This document shows, piece by piece, positions 1 through 6,010 of a stretch of DNA of 6,415 nucleotides; position 1 is the stretch's first letter, and every line of letters starts with the position of its first letter. Source of the DNA: JAXHUK01 sp034189725 (lineage in GTDB: Bacteria; Chloroflexota; Dehalococcoidia; SZUA-161); assembly GCA_034189725.1 (NCBI GenBank), contig JAXHUK010000157.1:1-6415 (forward strand), written 5' to 3'. The translations under genes were made by a program, and so were the position numbers. Below the pieces are notes generated by a model. That model worked only from the letters and a program-made list of their open reading frames with translations. It ran no database searches and was not told the DNA's origin.

Positions 1-437
1 TGGGCTATACAGGTGAGGTGGTGAAGGTTAATCCTGAGTCGGTTATCGCCATCCTCAATGCCGGATACATACCCGTGATTGCCCCCGGTGGCTACAGAAC
101 ATCCGATGAAAACGACGATCGAGTCAGGCTACTCAACATCAATGGTGACGATAGCGCCAGTGAGATCGCAATGTCGCTCGAAGCAGAAAGACTCATATTT
201 CTGACCGATGTTCCCGGCGTACAGAACGGTGAGGGGCAATTATTATCGAGACTATCCCCTGTCGAGGCAAGAGCATTGATAGAATCAGGCGTTATCTCAG
301 GAGGGATGATTCCCAAGGTGGAGGGATGTCTTCGTGCCCTCTCATCCGTCTCTTCAACCCAGATCATCGATGGACAATCCCCGGGTGCTTTGCTCGCTGC
401 CCTCGAAAGAAACGACTGTGGCACCATTATTGAGTAG
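1..437 (+). CDS. argB: Acetylglutamate kinase, C-terminal part (5' end outside window)
   Basis: ArgB phosphorylates N-acetyl-L-glutamate with ATP, the second step of the acetylated arginine route, in the cytoplasm. Reading frame 3 is open from the first codon at position 3 and ends with TAG at 435-437, so this is about 144 residues of a protein usually near 290. The N-terminal glycine-rich phosphate loop and any arginine-sensing N-terminal helix lie outside the window. Visible family motifs are GEVVKVNP at the left edge, IPVIAP (about 72-89), the NING-D motif (135-149) of the active site, FLTDVPGV (198-221) of the nucleotide-binding part, GGMIPKVEGC with its conserved lysine codon at 315, and the closing IIDG and GTII signatures. 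The GTG at 18 is internal, not the real start. The next gene starts 9 bases downstream, implying co-transcription. The family assignment is firm; only the missing N-terminus limits it. Confidence 0.95.
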   Translation, partial: GYTGEVVKVNPESVIAILNAGYIPVIAPGGYRTSDENDDRVRLLNINGDDSASEIAMSLEAERLIFLTDVPGVQNGEGQLLSRLSPVEARALIESGVISGGMIPKVEGCLRALSSVSSTQIIDGQSPGALLAALERNDCGTIIE

Positions 438-440
438 GAG
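436..440 (+). promoter_or_regulatory. Shine-Dalgarno of the UPF0182 gene, overlapping the argB stop codon
   Basis: AGGAG at 436-440 uses the last two bases of the argB TAG stop and lies 6 bases before the ATG at 447. This fixes the downstream start. It also means a ribosome ending argB sits on the next gene's binding site, so translation of the two is likely coupled (inference). Confidence 0.8.
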
Positions 441-446
441 AATTTT

Positions 447-3248
447 ATGAGTTGGCGCAGGCAAGATAATGCAGGTGATGGAAACAGGAGACCTGGTTGG
501 CCTGACATGTCAGAGGTGCAGATGCAGTTACGCATCCCTCCAGGACTGGGCAGAGCAGTCAGGTGGTTGATAATCCCCGCTGTATTGCTTTTACTATTCA
601 TCATCCTCAGCGTAGCGAAGGGCATCTGGACAGAGTGGCTCTGGTTCTCCAATCTGGGATTCAGCAGCGTCTACAACACCATTCTAAGTACCAAGGTTAT
701 AATCTTTGTCATTGCCTTTCTTGTTTTCCTTTTCCTGTTTATCGGGAACCTCCTTCTGGCAAGGCGTTTGGGGCCAAGGTCAAACATCCCATCGCTCCCC
801 GCAGACGAGGTGAAGAACCTGGGCAGGGTTATGCTGGCAGGGACAATTGTCGCAGCGATATTCCTGGGTATTATCTTTGCTTCAGTTGCACAGGGGAACT
901 GGGAAACGGTGCTGAGGTTCCAGGATGCACAGCTTTTTGGCATTGCAGACCCTATTTTTAGTAAGGACATAGGCTTCTACCTGTTTTCGATACCATTCCA
1001 GCGATTTGCTCAAGCATGGGTGCTGGGCGCTCTGATCGTTGTGTTGATTGCAACGGTCGGTTTCTATGCTTTCAACTACAATATCCGCCGTCTCGGTTTC
1101 GTATTCAGTCGTGGTGCAAAAGCACATCTTTCGGTGTTGGTTGCACTAGCATTTGGGATATTTGCCTGGCGTTACCTTCTCGACACATATTCCCTGATCT
1201 ACTCAGAGCGCGGTGTTGTCTTCGGAGCGGGCTATACTGATGTCCATGCGCAGTTGATTGCCCTGAGGATTCTTATTGCTACCGCTCTCATGTGTGCAAT
1301 TGTGATGCTGGTCAATATCTTTCGCCGTGGCCTTCGGCTGCCGGCTTATGCCCTGGTAGTCTGGATCGTTGTTATCGTCGTAATTGGCACTATCTATCCG
1401 GCATTGATTCAAAGGTTCCAGGTTAATCCCAGCGAGCTGAGTAAAGAGTCGGAATACATTGGCTATAATATCGAGTTCACCGAGAAGGCTTTTGCCCTCG
1501 ACAGAATCGATGCGGAGCAATTTACAGCTGAGGGAGAACTCACCACTGAGGACATCGTGGCCAACTCAGCAACCATAAGCAATATCAGGCTCTGGGACCA
1601 CCGGCCACTCAAAGATACCTATCACCAGAAGCAAGCACTGCGACCTTATTATGACTTTAACGATATCGATATCGATCGCTATGATATCGATGGGCAATAT
1701 CGTCAGGTGATGCTCAGCGCTCGTGAGCTGTACCAGGAGAAACTCGATCCACAGGCAAAAACCTGGGTCAATCAGCGCCTGGTATACACTCACGGTTACG
1801 GCCTGGCCCTTAGCCCGGTCACCGAGGTAACCGAGGAGGGCGCACCTATACTGGAGATCAAGGATATCCCCCCGACCAGCGACTCCGAAACGTTTCGGAT
1901 AACAAGACCCGAGATCTACTTTGGTGAAAAGACCAACGATTACATCATCGTAAATACGAATACGGAGGAGTTCGATTACCCCATGGGTGATCAGAATATC
2001 TACACAAACTATGGTGGCAGTGGTGGAATACCCCTGAACTCCTTCTTGCGCAGGGCAGCTTTTGCCTGGCAGATCGGCGATTTTAATGTCCTCATTAGCA
2101 GTGAGATAACTTCCGAAAGTAAAATAATTTACGTACGCAACGTTCAGGAGCGGGTGAATAAGGTCGCTCCTTTCCTCCGTCTCGATCGGGATCCCTATCT
2201 GGTGGTTACCGACGAAGGCAGGTTGGTCTGGATACAGGATGCCTATACCTGGAGCGATAATTATCCCTACTCCGAGCCGCTGGCTGACGGTACCAACTAC
2301 GTTCGTAACAGCGTCAAGGCAGTTGTTGATGCGTATGATGGTTCTGTAATTCTCTACATTGTTGAGCCTGATGATCCGGTAATTCAGACATATCAGGAGA
2401 TATTCCCCAGTCTATTCACTTCCGGAGACGAGATGTCCGAGGAGGTCCGGGCTCACCTGCGTTATCCCGAGGATCTGTTCTCAATACAGGCCGAGGTGTA
2501 CCAGAGATACCACATGAAAGACGTGAAGGTATTCTATGGAAAAGAAGACCTGTGGACGATCCCCGAAGAGATATATCGAGATGCTTCACAGCGGCTTGAT
2601 CCGTACTATGTTATAATGCGCCTTCCCGATGAGGAAAAGGAAGAGTTCCTGTTGATGCAACCGTTTACTCCGGAGAATAAAAAGAACACGGTTGCCTGGC
2701 TGGCGGCGCGCTCTGACGGAGAAAACTACGGCACCCTGCTGGCTTACTACCTGCCCAAGGAGAAACTAACCTACGGCCCTATGCAGGTAGAGAACCGCAT
2801 CGAGCAGGATACTGCTATCACAGAGCAGTTTGCCCTTTGGGGACGCGGTGGTTCCACCGTGATTCGAGGGAATCTGTTGATGATTCCTATTGAGGACTCG
2901 TTCCTCTATGTGGAGCCGATATTTCTGCAAGGAGCTGCAGGGGGAGTCCCCGAACTTAAACGGGTAATTGTTGCTACCGGTGACAGCATTGCCATGGAAC
3001 AGACACTGGATGAGGCTCTCGACGCTGTCTTCAGCATGGCACCGCCAGAGGTCACCCCACCACCGGATGTGGAGGAACCTCCTGGGGAAGAGTTGCCCGG
3101 CGAGATAGCGGAGCTGGCGGAATCGATAGCAGAGCACTGGATTAAAGCGCAAGAATACGCCGGGGAAGGCGACTGGGCAGCCTACGGCGAGGAGATGGAT
3201 GCACTGGAGGCTGAAATCGAGAGGCTGGTAGAATTAACCGCAGAATAA
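447..3248 (+). CDS. UPF0182 family (COG1615) large membrane protein, function unknown
   Basis: This is a full-length 933-residue protein, within the usual 900-1000 of the family. The ATG at 447 has a good AGGAG 6 bases upstream. Residues 1-37 are hydrophilic. Seven hydrophobic helices follow at about 38-57, 82-105, 127-148, 187-209, 227-244, 270-291 and 299-320. Basic loops (ARRLGPR, NIRRLG, FRRGLR) fall after helices 2, 4 and 6, so the N-terminus is inside and the domain from about 321 on is outside. That domain carries family signatures that I recognise: FQVNPSELSKE (324-334), LWDHRPLKDTY (382-392), WVNQRLVYTHGYG (440-452), IYFGE, a GGSGGIPLNSFLRR stretch (523-536), NSVKAVVDAYDG (621-632) and LRYPEDLF (671-678). 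A proline- and glutamate-rich linker (865-884) leads to an acidic helical tail. No enzyme motif is apparent. Biochemical function is unknown in the family, and its place between argB and argD proves co-expression only with argB. Confidence 0.93.
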   Translation: MSWRRQDNAGDGNRRPGWPDMSEVQMQLRIPPGLGRAVRWLIIPAVLLLLFIILSVAKGIWTEWLWFSNLGFSSVYNTILSTKVIIFVIAFLVFLFLFIGNLLLARRLGPRSNIPSLPADEVKNLGRVMLAGTIVAAIFLGIIFASVAQGNWETVLRFQDAQLFGIADPIFSKDIGFYLFSIPFQRFAQAWVLGALIVVLIATVGFYAFNYNIRRLGFVFSRGAKAHLSVLVALAFGIFAWRYLLDTYSLIYSERGVVFGAGYTDVHAQLIALRILIATALMCAIVMLVNIFRRGLRLPAYALVVWIVVIVVIGTIYPALIQRFQVNPSELSKESEYIGYNIEFTEKAFALDRIDAEQFTAEGELTTEDIVANSATISNIRLWDHRPLKDTYHQKQALRPYYDFNDIDIDRYDIDGQYRQVMLSARELYQEKLDPQAKTWVNQRLVYTHGYGLALSPVTEVTEEGAPILEIKDIPPTSDSETFRITRPEIYFGEKTNDYIIVNTNTEEFDYPMGDQNIYTNYGGSGGIPLNSFLRRAAFAWQIGDFNVLISSEITSESKIIYVRNVQERVNKVAPFLRLDRDPYLVVTDEGRLVWIQDAYTWSDNYPYSEPLADGTNYVRNSVKAVVDAYDGSVILYIVEPDDPVIQTYQEIFPSLFTSGDEMSEEVRAHLRYPEDLFSIQAEVYQRYHMKDVKVFYGKEDLWTIPEEIYRDASQRLDPYYVIMRLPDEEKEEFLLMQPFTPENKKNTVAWLAARSDGENYGTLLAYYLPKEKLTYGPMQVENRIEQDTAITEQFALWGRGGSTVIRGNLLMIPIEDSFLYVEPIFLQGAAGGVPELKRVIVATGDSIAMEQTLDEALDAVFSMAPPEVTPPPDVEEPPGEELPGEIAELAESIAEHWIKAQEYAGEGDWAAYGEEMDALEAEIERLVELTAE

Positions 3249-3287
3249 GTCCAGAGACTGCATAAAGCTTTGACTTCTGGTCTTTTT
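3248..3287 (+). terminator. Possible weak terminator just after the UPF0182 stop
   Basis: CCAGAG (3251-3256) can pair with TTCTGG (3275-3280), including one G-T pair. The stem may extend by two pairs past a T-T mismatch (3248-3250 with 3281-3283). The loop is 18 bases, and TTTT with further A/T bases follows directly. The large loop and short stem make it weak, so it may only reduce read-through into argD or be chance. Confidence 0.3.
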
Positions 3288-3329
3288 ATAAAACCTCCAG
3301 TGAATGAAAGGTTTGATCGTAATTATTAG

Positions 3330-3360
3330 CCCCGAATTCATTCGGGGGTAGCAGTTTTTT
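3330..3360 (+). terminator. GC-rich stem-loop followed by T-run between UPF0182 and argD
   Basis: CCCCGAA (3330-3336) pairs perfectly with TTCGGGG (3341-3347) around a TTCA loop. A G-G mismatch and two or three more pairs could lengthen the stem (3327-3329 with 3349-3351). A run of six T lies at 3355-3360. The T-run is separated from the perfect stem by seven bases, which is further than in a canonical intrinsic terminator. It could act as a terminator or attenuator before argD, stabilise the upstream mRNA end, or be a dispersed palindromic repeat. Hairpin formation is near certain; the role is not. Confidence 0.45.
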
Positions 3361-3413
3361 GTATTGTAGCAGGCAGTTGTTTGGTTCCGAATCACCCAAC
3401 TTAGGAGCATCCC

Positions 3414-4598
3414 ATGACAGACTGGCAAAATCTTGAAGAGAAATACTTAATGAGAACGTTTAAGCGTATGCCGCTTACCATTGTACGGGGCCAGGGTGCA
3501 CGCGTGTGGGATGAGCATGGGAACGAATACCTGGACTTCACCGCAGGCTGGGCAGTGAATTGCCTGGGCCATTGCCATCCCGCAGTGGTCGGTGCCGTTA
3601 CTGAACAGGTGAGAACCCTGATCCATACATCAAACCAGTTTTATACTATGCCACAGATAAAACTGGCAGAGCTCCTGGTGAAGCATAGTTGCCTTGACAG
3701 GGTCTTTTTCTGCAACAGCGGTGTGGAGGCCACCGAGGGTGCTGTAAAGCTGGCACGCAGATATGGTAAACTCCATCTCAATGGTGCCTATGAAGTGATC
3801 ACTACATTCGACTCTTTTCATGGCCGTACGCTGGCCATGATTGCTGCTACCGGCCAGCGCAAGTTCCAGGAACCATATATTCCGATTCCTCATGGTTTTG
3901 TTAACGTTGAATACAACAATGTTACTGCTATCAAGGAAAATACTTCCTCCAGCACATGCGCCATCATGCTGGAGCCGATACAGGGTGAGGGCGGTGTCAA
4001 TGTCCCTGATGATGAGTATCTCAAGGAAGTACGAACCTGGTGCGATGAGAAAGGTATTCTCCTGATCCTCGACGAAGTGCAGACAGGAATGGGACGAATC
4101 GGGGCGCTCTTTGGTTACGAACAATTCGGCGTTGAACCGGATATCATCACCCTGGGCAAGGGACTTGGCGGGGGAATCCCTATAGGGGCATTCCTTGCTA
4201 AGGAGAAAGCTTCGGTTTTTGTCCCCGGAGAGCATGGCTCAACATTTGGGGGCAATCCACTCGCTTGCGCCGCAGGATACACTACGTTAAAGTTCATCCT
4301 TGACGATGATATACTGAGTAACGTTAAGCAGTGCGGGGCATACCTGATGGCTGAACTTGATGAACTCAAGTCCAAATACGATTGTATCGCCGATGTGAGA
4401 GGTCGCGGGCTCCTGGTGGCTGCTCAGTTAACTGGTGATCTCTCTGACAAAATAACACGAACCTGCCTGGCGCACAGGCTCTTGCTGAATCCGGTAAAGC
4501 CTGATGTTGTGCGCTTCATCCCACCACTCAATATCACTGAGAGCGACATAGATGAAGCGATAGAGATTCTGGACAATGCGCTGAACGAAGTGAGCTAG
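3414..4598 (+). CDS. argD: Acetylornithine aminotransferase (class III, PLP-dependent)
   Basis: ArgD moves the amino group of glutamate onto N-acetylglutamate semialdehyde to make N-acetylornithine; homologues often also accept succinyl-diaminopimelate. The 394-residue length is typical. The ATG at 3414 follows AGGAG (3403-3407) at 6 bases, and the N-terminal stretch through FKRMPLTIVRG (16-26) matches the family start. Visible motifs are NSGVEATEGA (101-110, cofactor phosphate binding), FHGRT (135-139, ring stacking on the cofactor), EPIQGEGG (187-194), LDEVQTGMGR (219-228) with Asp220 for the pyridine nitrogen, TLGKGLGGG (247-255) with Lys249 as the PLP Schiff-base lysine, GSTFGGNPL (275-283), and VRFIPPLNI (366-374) with the substrate-carboxylate arginine at 367. 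Thr107 stands where many ArgD proteins have Asn. Ornithine or 4-aminobutyrate aminotransferase are relatives, but the arg neighbours and short N-terminus favour ArgD. The 165-base gap upstream leaves room for separate control. Confidence 0.95.
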   Translation: MTDWQNLEEKYLMRTFKRMPLTIVRGQGARVWDEHGNEYLDFTAGWAVNCLGHCHPAVVGAVTEQVRTLIHTSNQFYTMPQIKLAELLVKHSCLDRVFFCNSGVEATEGAVKLARRYGKLHLNGAYEVITTFDSFHGRTLAMIAATGQRKFQEPYIPIPHGFVNVEYNNVTAIKENTSSSTCAIMLEPIQGEGGVNVPDDEYLKEVRTWCDEKGILLILDEVQTGMGRIGALFGYEQFGVEPDIITLGKGLGGGIPIGAFLAKEKASVFVPGEHGSTFGGNPLACAAGYTTLKFILDDDILSNVKQCGAYLMAELDELKSKYDCIADVRGRGLLVAAQLTGDLSDKITRTCLAHRLLLNPVKPDVVRFIPPLNITESDIDEAIEILDNALNEVS

Positions 4599-4620
4599 GG
4601 CGTTTGTACCCTATTTATTT
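4596..4620 (+). terminator. Weak terminator-like hairpin overlapping the argD stop
   Basis: TAGGG (4596-4600), which includes the argD stop codon, pairs with CCCTA (4609-4613) across an 8-base loop and is followed by TTTATTT. A five-pair stem and an interrupted T-tract make a poor terminator. At most it gives partial termination, since argG lies in the same direction 121 bases on. Confidence 0.25.
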
Positions 4621-4630
4621 AATATTCAGT
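4613..4630 (+). promoter_or_regulatory. Degenerate ARG-box-like sequence upstream of argG
   Basis: Compared with the ArgR/AhrC operator (two TGAAT/ATTCA half-sites spaced by four A/T bases), the right half ATTCA (4624-4628) is perfect, the spacer TAAT is all A/T, and the left half TTATT matches TGAAT at 3 of 5. An arginine-responsive repressor could bind here. The region is AT-rich and only one copy is seen, so a chance match is quite possible. No repressor gene is in the window. Confidence 0.22.
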
Positions 4631-4637
4631 ATCATGT

Positions 4638-4660
4638 ATGCTCTGAGAGCGGGAGAGCAT
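4638..4660 (+). other. Stem-loop in the argD-argG gap
   Basis: ATGCTCT (4638-4644) pairs perfectly with AGAGCAT (4654-4660) around a 9-base loop. A smaller competing hairpin, GCTC (4640-4643) with GAGC (4647-4650), uses the same left arm. There is no T-run after it, so it is not an intrinsic terminator. It could be part of a leader for argG or have no role. Confidence 0.45.
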
Positions 4661-4676
4661 CATCTACATTCCAGAA

Positions 4677-4697
4677 CACTCCTCTTAGTAAGGTGTG
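4677..4697 (+). other. Second stem-loop just upstream of the argG ribosome-binding site
   Basis: CAC-T-CCT (4677-4683) pairs with AGG-T-GTG (4691-4697), giving six pairs with one central T-T mismatch and a 7-base loop. It ends 11 bases before the GAGG at 4709-4712 and could affect ribosome access to argG; this is inference from position only. Confidence 0.35.
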
Positions 4698-4708
4698 ATA
4701 CAGAAAGA

Positions 4709-4722
4709 GAGGGAAAACGTTG
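4709..4722 (+). promoter_or_regulatory. argG: Ribosome-binding site and TTG start codon of argG
   Basis: GAGG at 4709-4712 lies 7 bases before TTG at 4720-4722. The same frame meets TGA at 4696-4698 and has no ATG or GTG between that stop and the TTG. The ATP-binding loop begins at residue 8, so the start cannot lie further inside. TTG is therefore forced, and such starts usually lower translation initiation. Confidence 0.85.
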
Positions 4723-5916
4723 AAGGACAAGGTAGTATTAGCGTATAGTGGCGGACTGGATACTTCGGTGGCAATTAAGTGGATTGCCGAGAAGTACAAT
4801 ATGGACGTTATTGCTCTCAGTATAGATATCGGCGCCGAACGAGAATATGAATCAATTCGGCAAAAAGCGCTTAAGGTTGGAGCAATTACGGCAATAGTAG
4901 AAGATGCCAGGGATGTTTTCATCAATGACTATGTATTCCCGGCCGTCCAGGCGGATGCGATATATGAAGGTCAGTACACTCTGGCTACGGCCATCGGTCG
5001 GCCACTTATTGCCAAGCTTTTAGTGGATATCGCCCGGCAGGAAGGAGCTGCCGCTGTAGCACATGGCTGTACCGGTAAAGGCAATGACCAGGTCAGGTTC
5101 GATGTAAGCGTTGCGGCGCTTGCACCTGACCTCAGGGTTATTGCGCCGGCTCGTGAGTGGGGTATGACCAGAGAACAAACTATCGAGTATGCACAGCGCC
5201 ATGGCATCCCTGTGCCGGTCACCGTAGCTAGCCCTTACTCCATTGACGAAAACCTCTGGGGCAAGAGTATCGAGTGTGGCATACTGGAAGATCCCTGGGT
5301 CGAGCCCCCTGAGGATATATACACCTGGACCAAATCGCCTCAAAATGCTCCCGACGAACCATGCTATGTCGAAATCGAGTTCGAACAGGGTATGCCTGTC
5401 AGCCTCGATGGACACAAAATGGACGGTGTAGCCCTTGTCGAGAAACTGAATGAGCTTGCCGGGGAGCACGGTGTGGGCAGGATAGACCATGTGGAAAACC
5501 GGCTGGTGGGCATAAAATCACGGGAGATCTATGAGGGACCAGCAGCAGCGGTAACGCTTACGGCGCATCTGGCACTGGAGCAGATGACGCTTTCCAAAGA
5601 CCAGCTTCGTTTCAAGGCAAAGGTAGCCCAGGAATACTCGGACCTCATCTATAATGGCCTCTGGTTCTCCGCGCTGTTCCAGGACCTTACTGCATATGTT
5701 AAAAGCACACAGCGCTACGTCAGCGGAACCGTGAAGCTCAAGCTTTTCAAAGGAAACGCCATAGTTGTGGGACGCAAAGCCCCCAAATCACTATATAGCT
5801 ACAACCTTGCCACCTATGATGAAGCTGACCAGTTCGATCAGAATGCATCAAAGGGCTTTATTCAAATCTACGGCCTACCGGTGAAAACCCAGGCACAGGT
5901 TCAGGGAATGGAATAG
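4720..5916 (+). CDS. argG: Argininosuccinate synthase
   Basis: ArgG joins citrulline and aspartate using ATP (to AMP and pyrophosphate) to form argininosuccinate, in the cytoplasm. At 398 residues it has the length of the common bacterial class; the longer E. coli-type form is about 447. Motifs in order are AYSGGLDTSV (8-17), the N-type ATP-pyrophosphatase loop; a nucleotide-binding domain to about 165; HGCTGKGNDQVRFD (115-128), which includes citrulline- and aspartate-contacting residues; SIDENLWG (174-181); and RIDHVENRLVGIKSREIYE (254-272) in the synthetase domain. The C-terminal tail contains the family-typical KGFIQIYGLP (378-387), where the oligomerisation helix usually follows. No key residue is missing. 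The start is TTG with a moderate ribosome-binding site. It lies 121 bases after argD and 94 bases before argH, all co-directional, so one transcript with argH is likely. Confidence 0.97.
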   Translation: MKDKVVLAYSGGLDTSVAIKWIAEKYNMDVIALSIDIGAEREYESIRQKALKVGAITAIVEDARDVFINDYVFPAVQADAIYEGQYTLATAIGRPLIAKLLVDIARQEGAAAVAHGCTGKGNDQVRFDVSVAALAPDLRVIAPAREWGMTREQTIEYAQRHGIPVPVTVASPYSIDENLWGKSIECGILEDPWVEPPEDIYTWTKSPQNAPDEPCYVEIEFEQGMPVSLDGHKMDGVALVEKLNELAGEHGVGRIDHVENRLVGIKSREIYEGPAAAVTLTAHLALEQMTLSKDQLRFKAKVAQEYSDLIYNGLWFSALFQDLTAYVKSTQRYVSGTVKLKLFKGNAIVVGRKAPKSLYSYNLATYDEADQFDQNASKGFIQIYGLPVKTQAQVQGME

Positions 5917-5934
5917 GGTAGAATACTTATCTCA

Positions 5935-5962
5935 CAGGTATCGGTCAAGCAAGGTTTACCTG
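5935..5962 (+). other. Small inverted repeat in the argG-argH gap
   Basis: CAGGTA (5935-5940) and TACCTG (5957-5962) are perfect inverted repeats around a 16-base loop. No T-run follows, so this is not an intrinsic terminator, and it may be chance. Nothing else functional was recognised in the 94-base gap apart from the argH ribosome-binding site, GGAG at 6000-6003. Confidence 0.3.
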
Positions 5963-6010
5963 AATTAGACAAATCGAGATTCAAGGCAGGTTTGAAGTCG
6001 GAGTAAAGAC

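Noticed and set aside
92..652. 186-codon minus-strand open frame across the argB/UPF0182 junction
   Set aside because: It opposes two well-supported genes, its product looks like no family, and it spans the ribosome-binding region of the UPF0182 gene.
3270..3292. Promoter from TTGACT (3270-3275) and TATAAA (3287-3292) upstream of argD
   Set aside because: Each hexamer is good, but they are only 11 bases apart, too short for a sigma-70-type promoter, and the TATAAA lies in the T-rich tail of a possible terminator.
3249..3413. Insertion sequence remnant or attachment site in the UPF0182-argD gap
   Set aside because: There are no terminal inverted repeats bounding the gap, no target-site duplication that I could identify, and no transposase or integrase fragment; only the small palindrome noted above.
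4604..4635. Promoter upstream of argG from TTGTAC (4604-4609) with CAGTAT (4627-4632) or TATCAT (4630-4635)
   Set aside because: The 17-base spacing pairs TTGTAC with CAGTAT, each matching only 3 of 6 consensus bases. TATCAT matches 5 of 6 but has no -35 partner at 16-18 bases.
4599..4719. T-box or other large riboswitch before argG
   Set aside because: The gap is 121 bases, with no T-box consensus and no anti-terminator with a T-run. Only small hairpins are visible.
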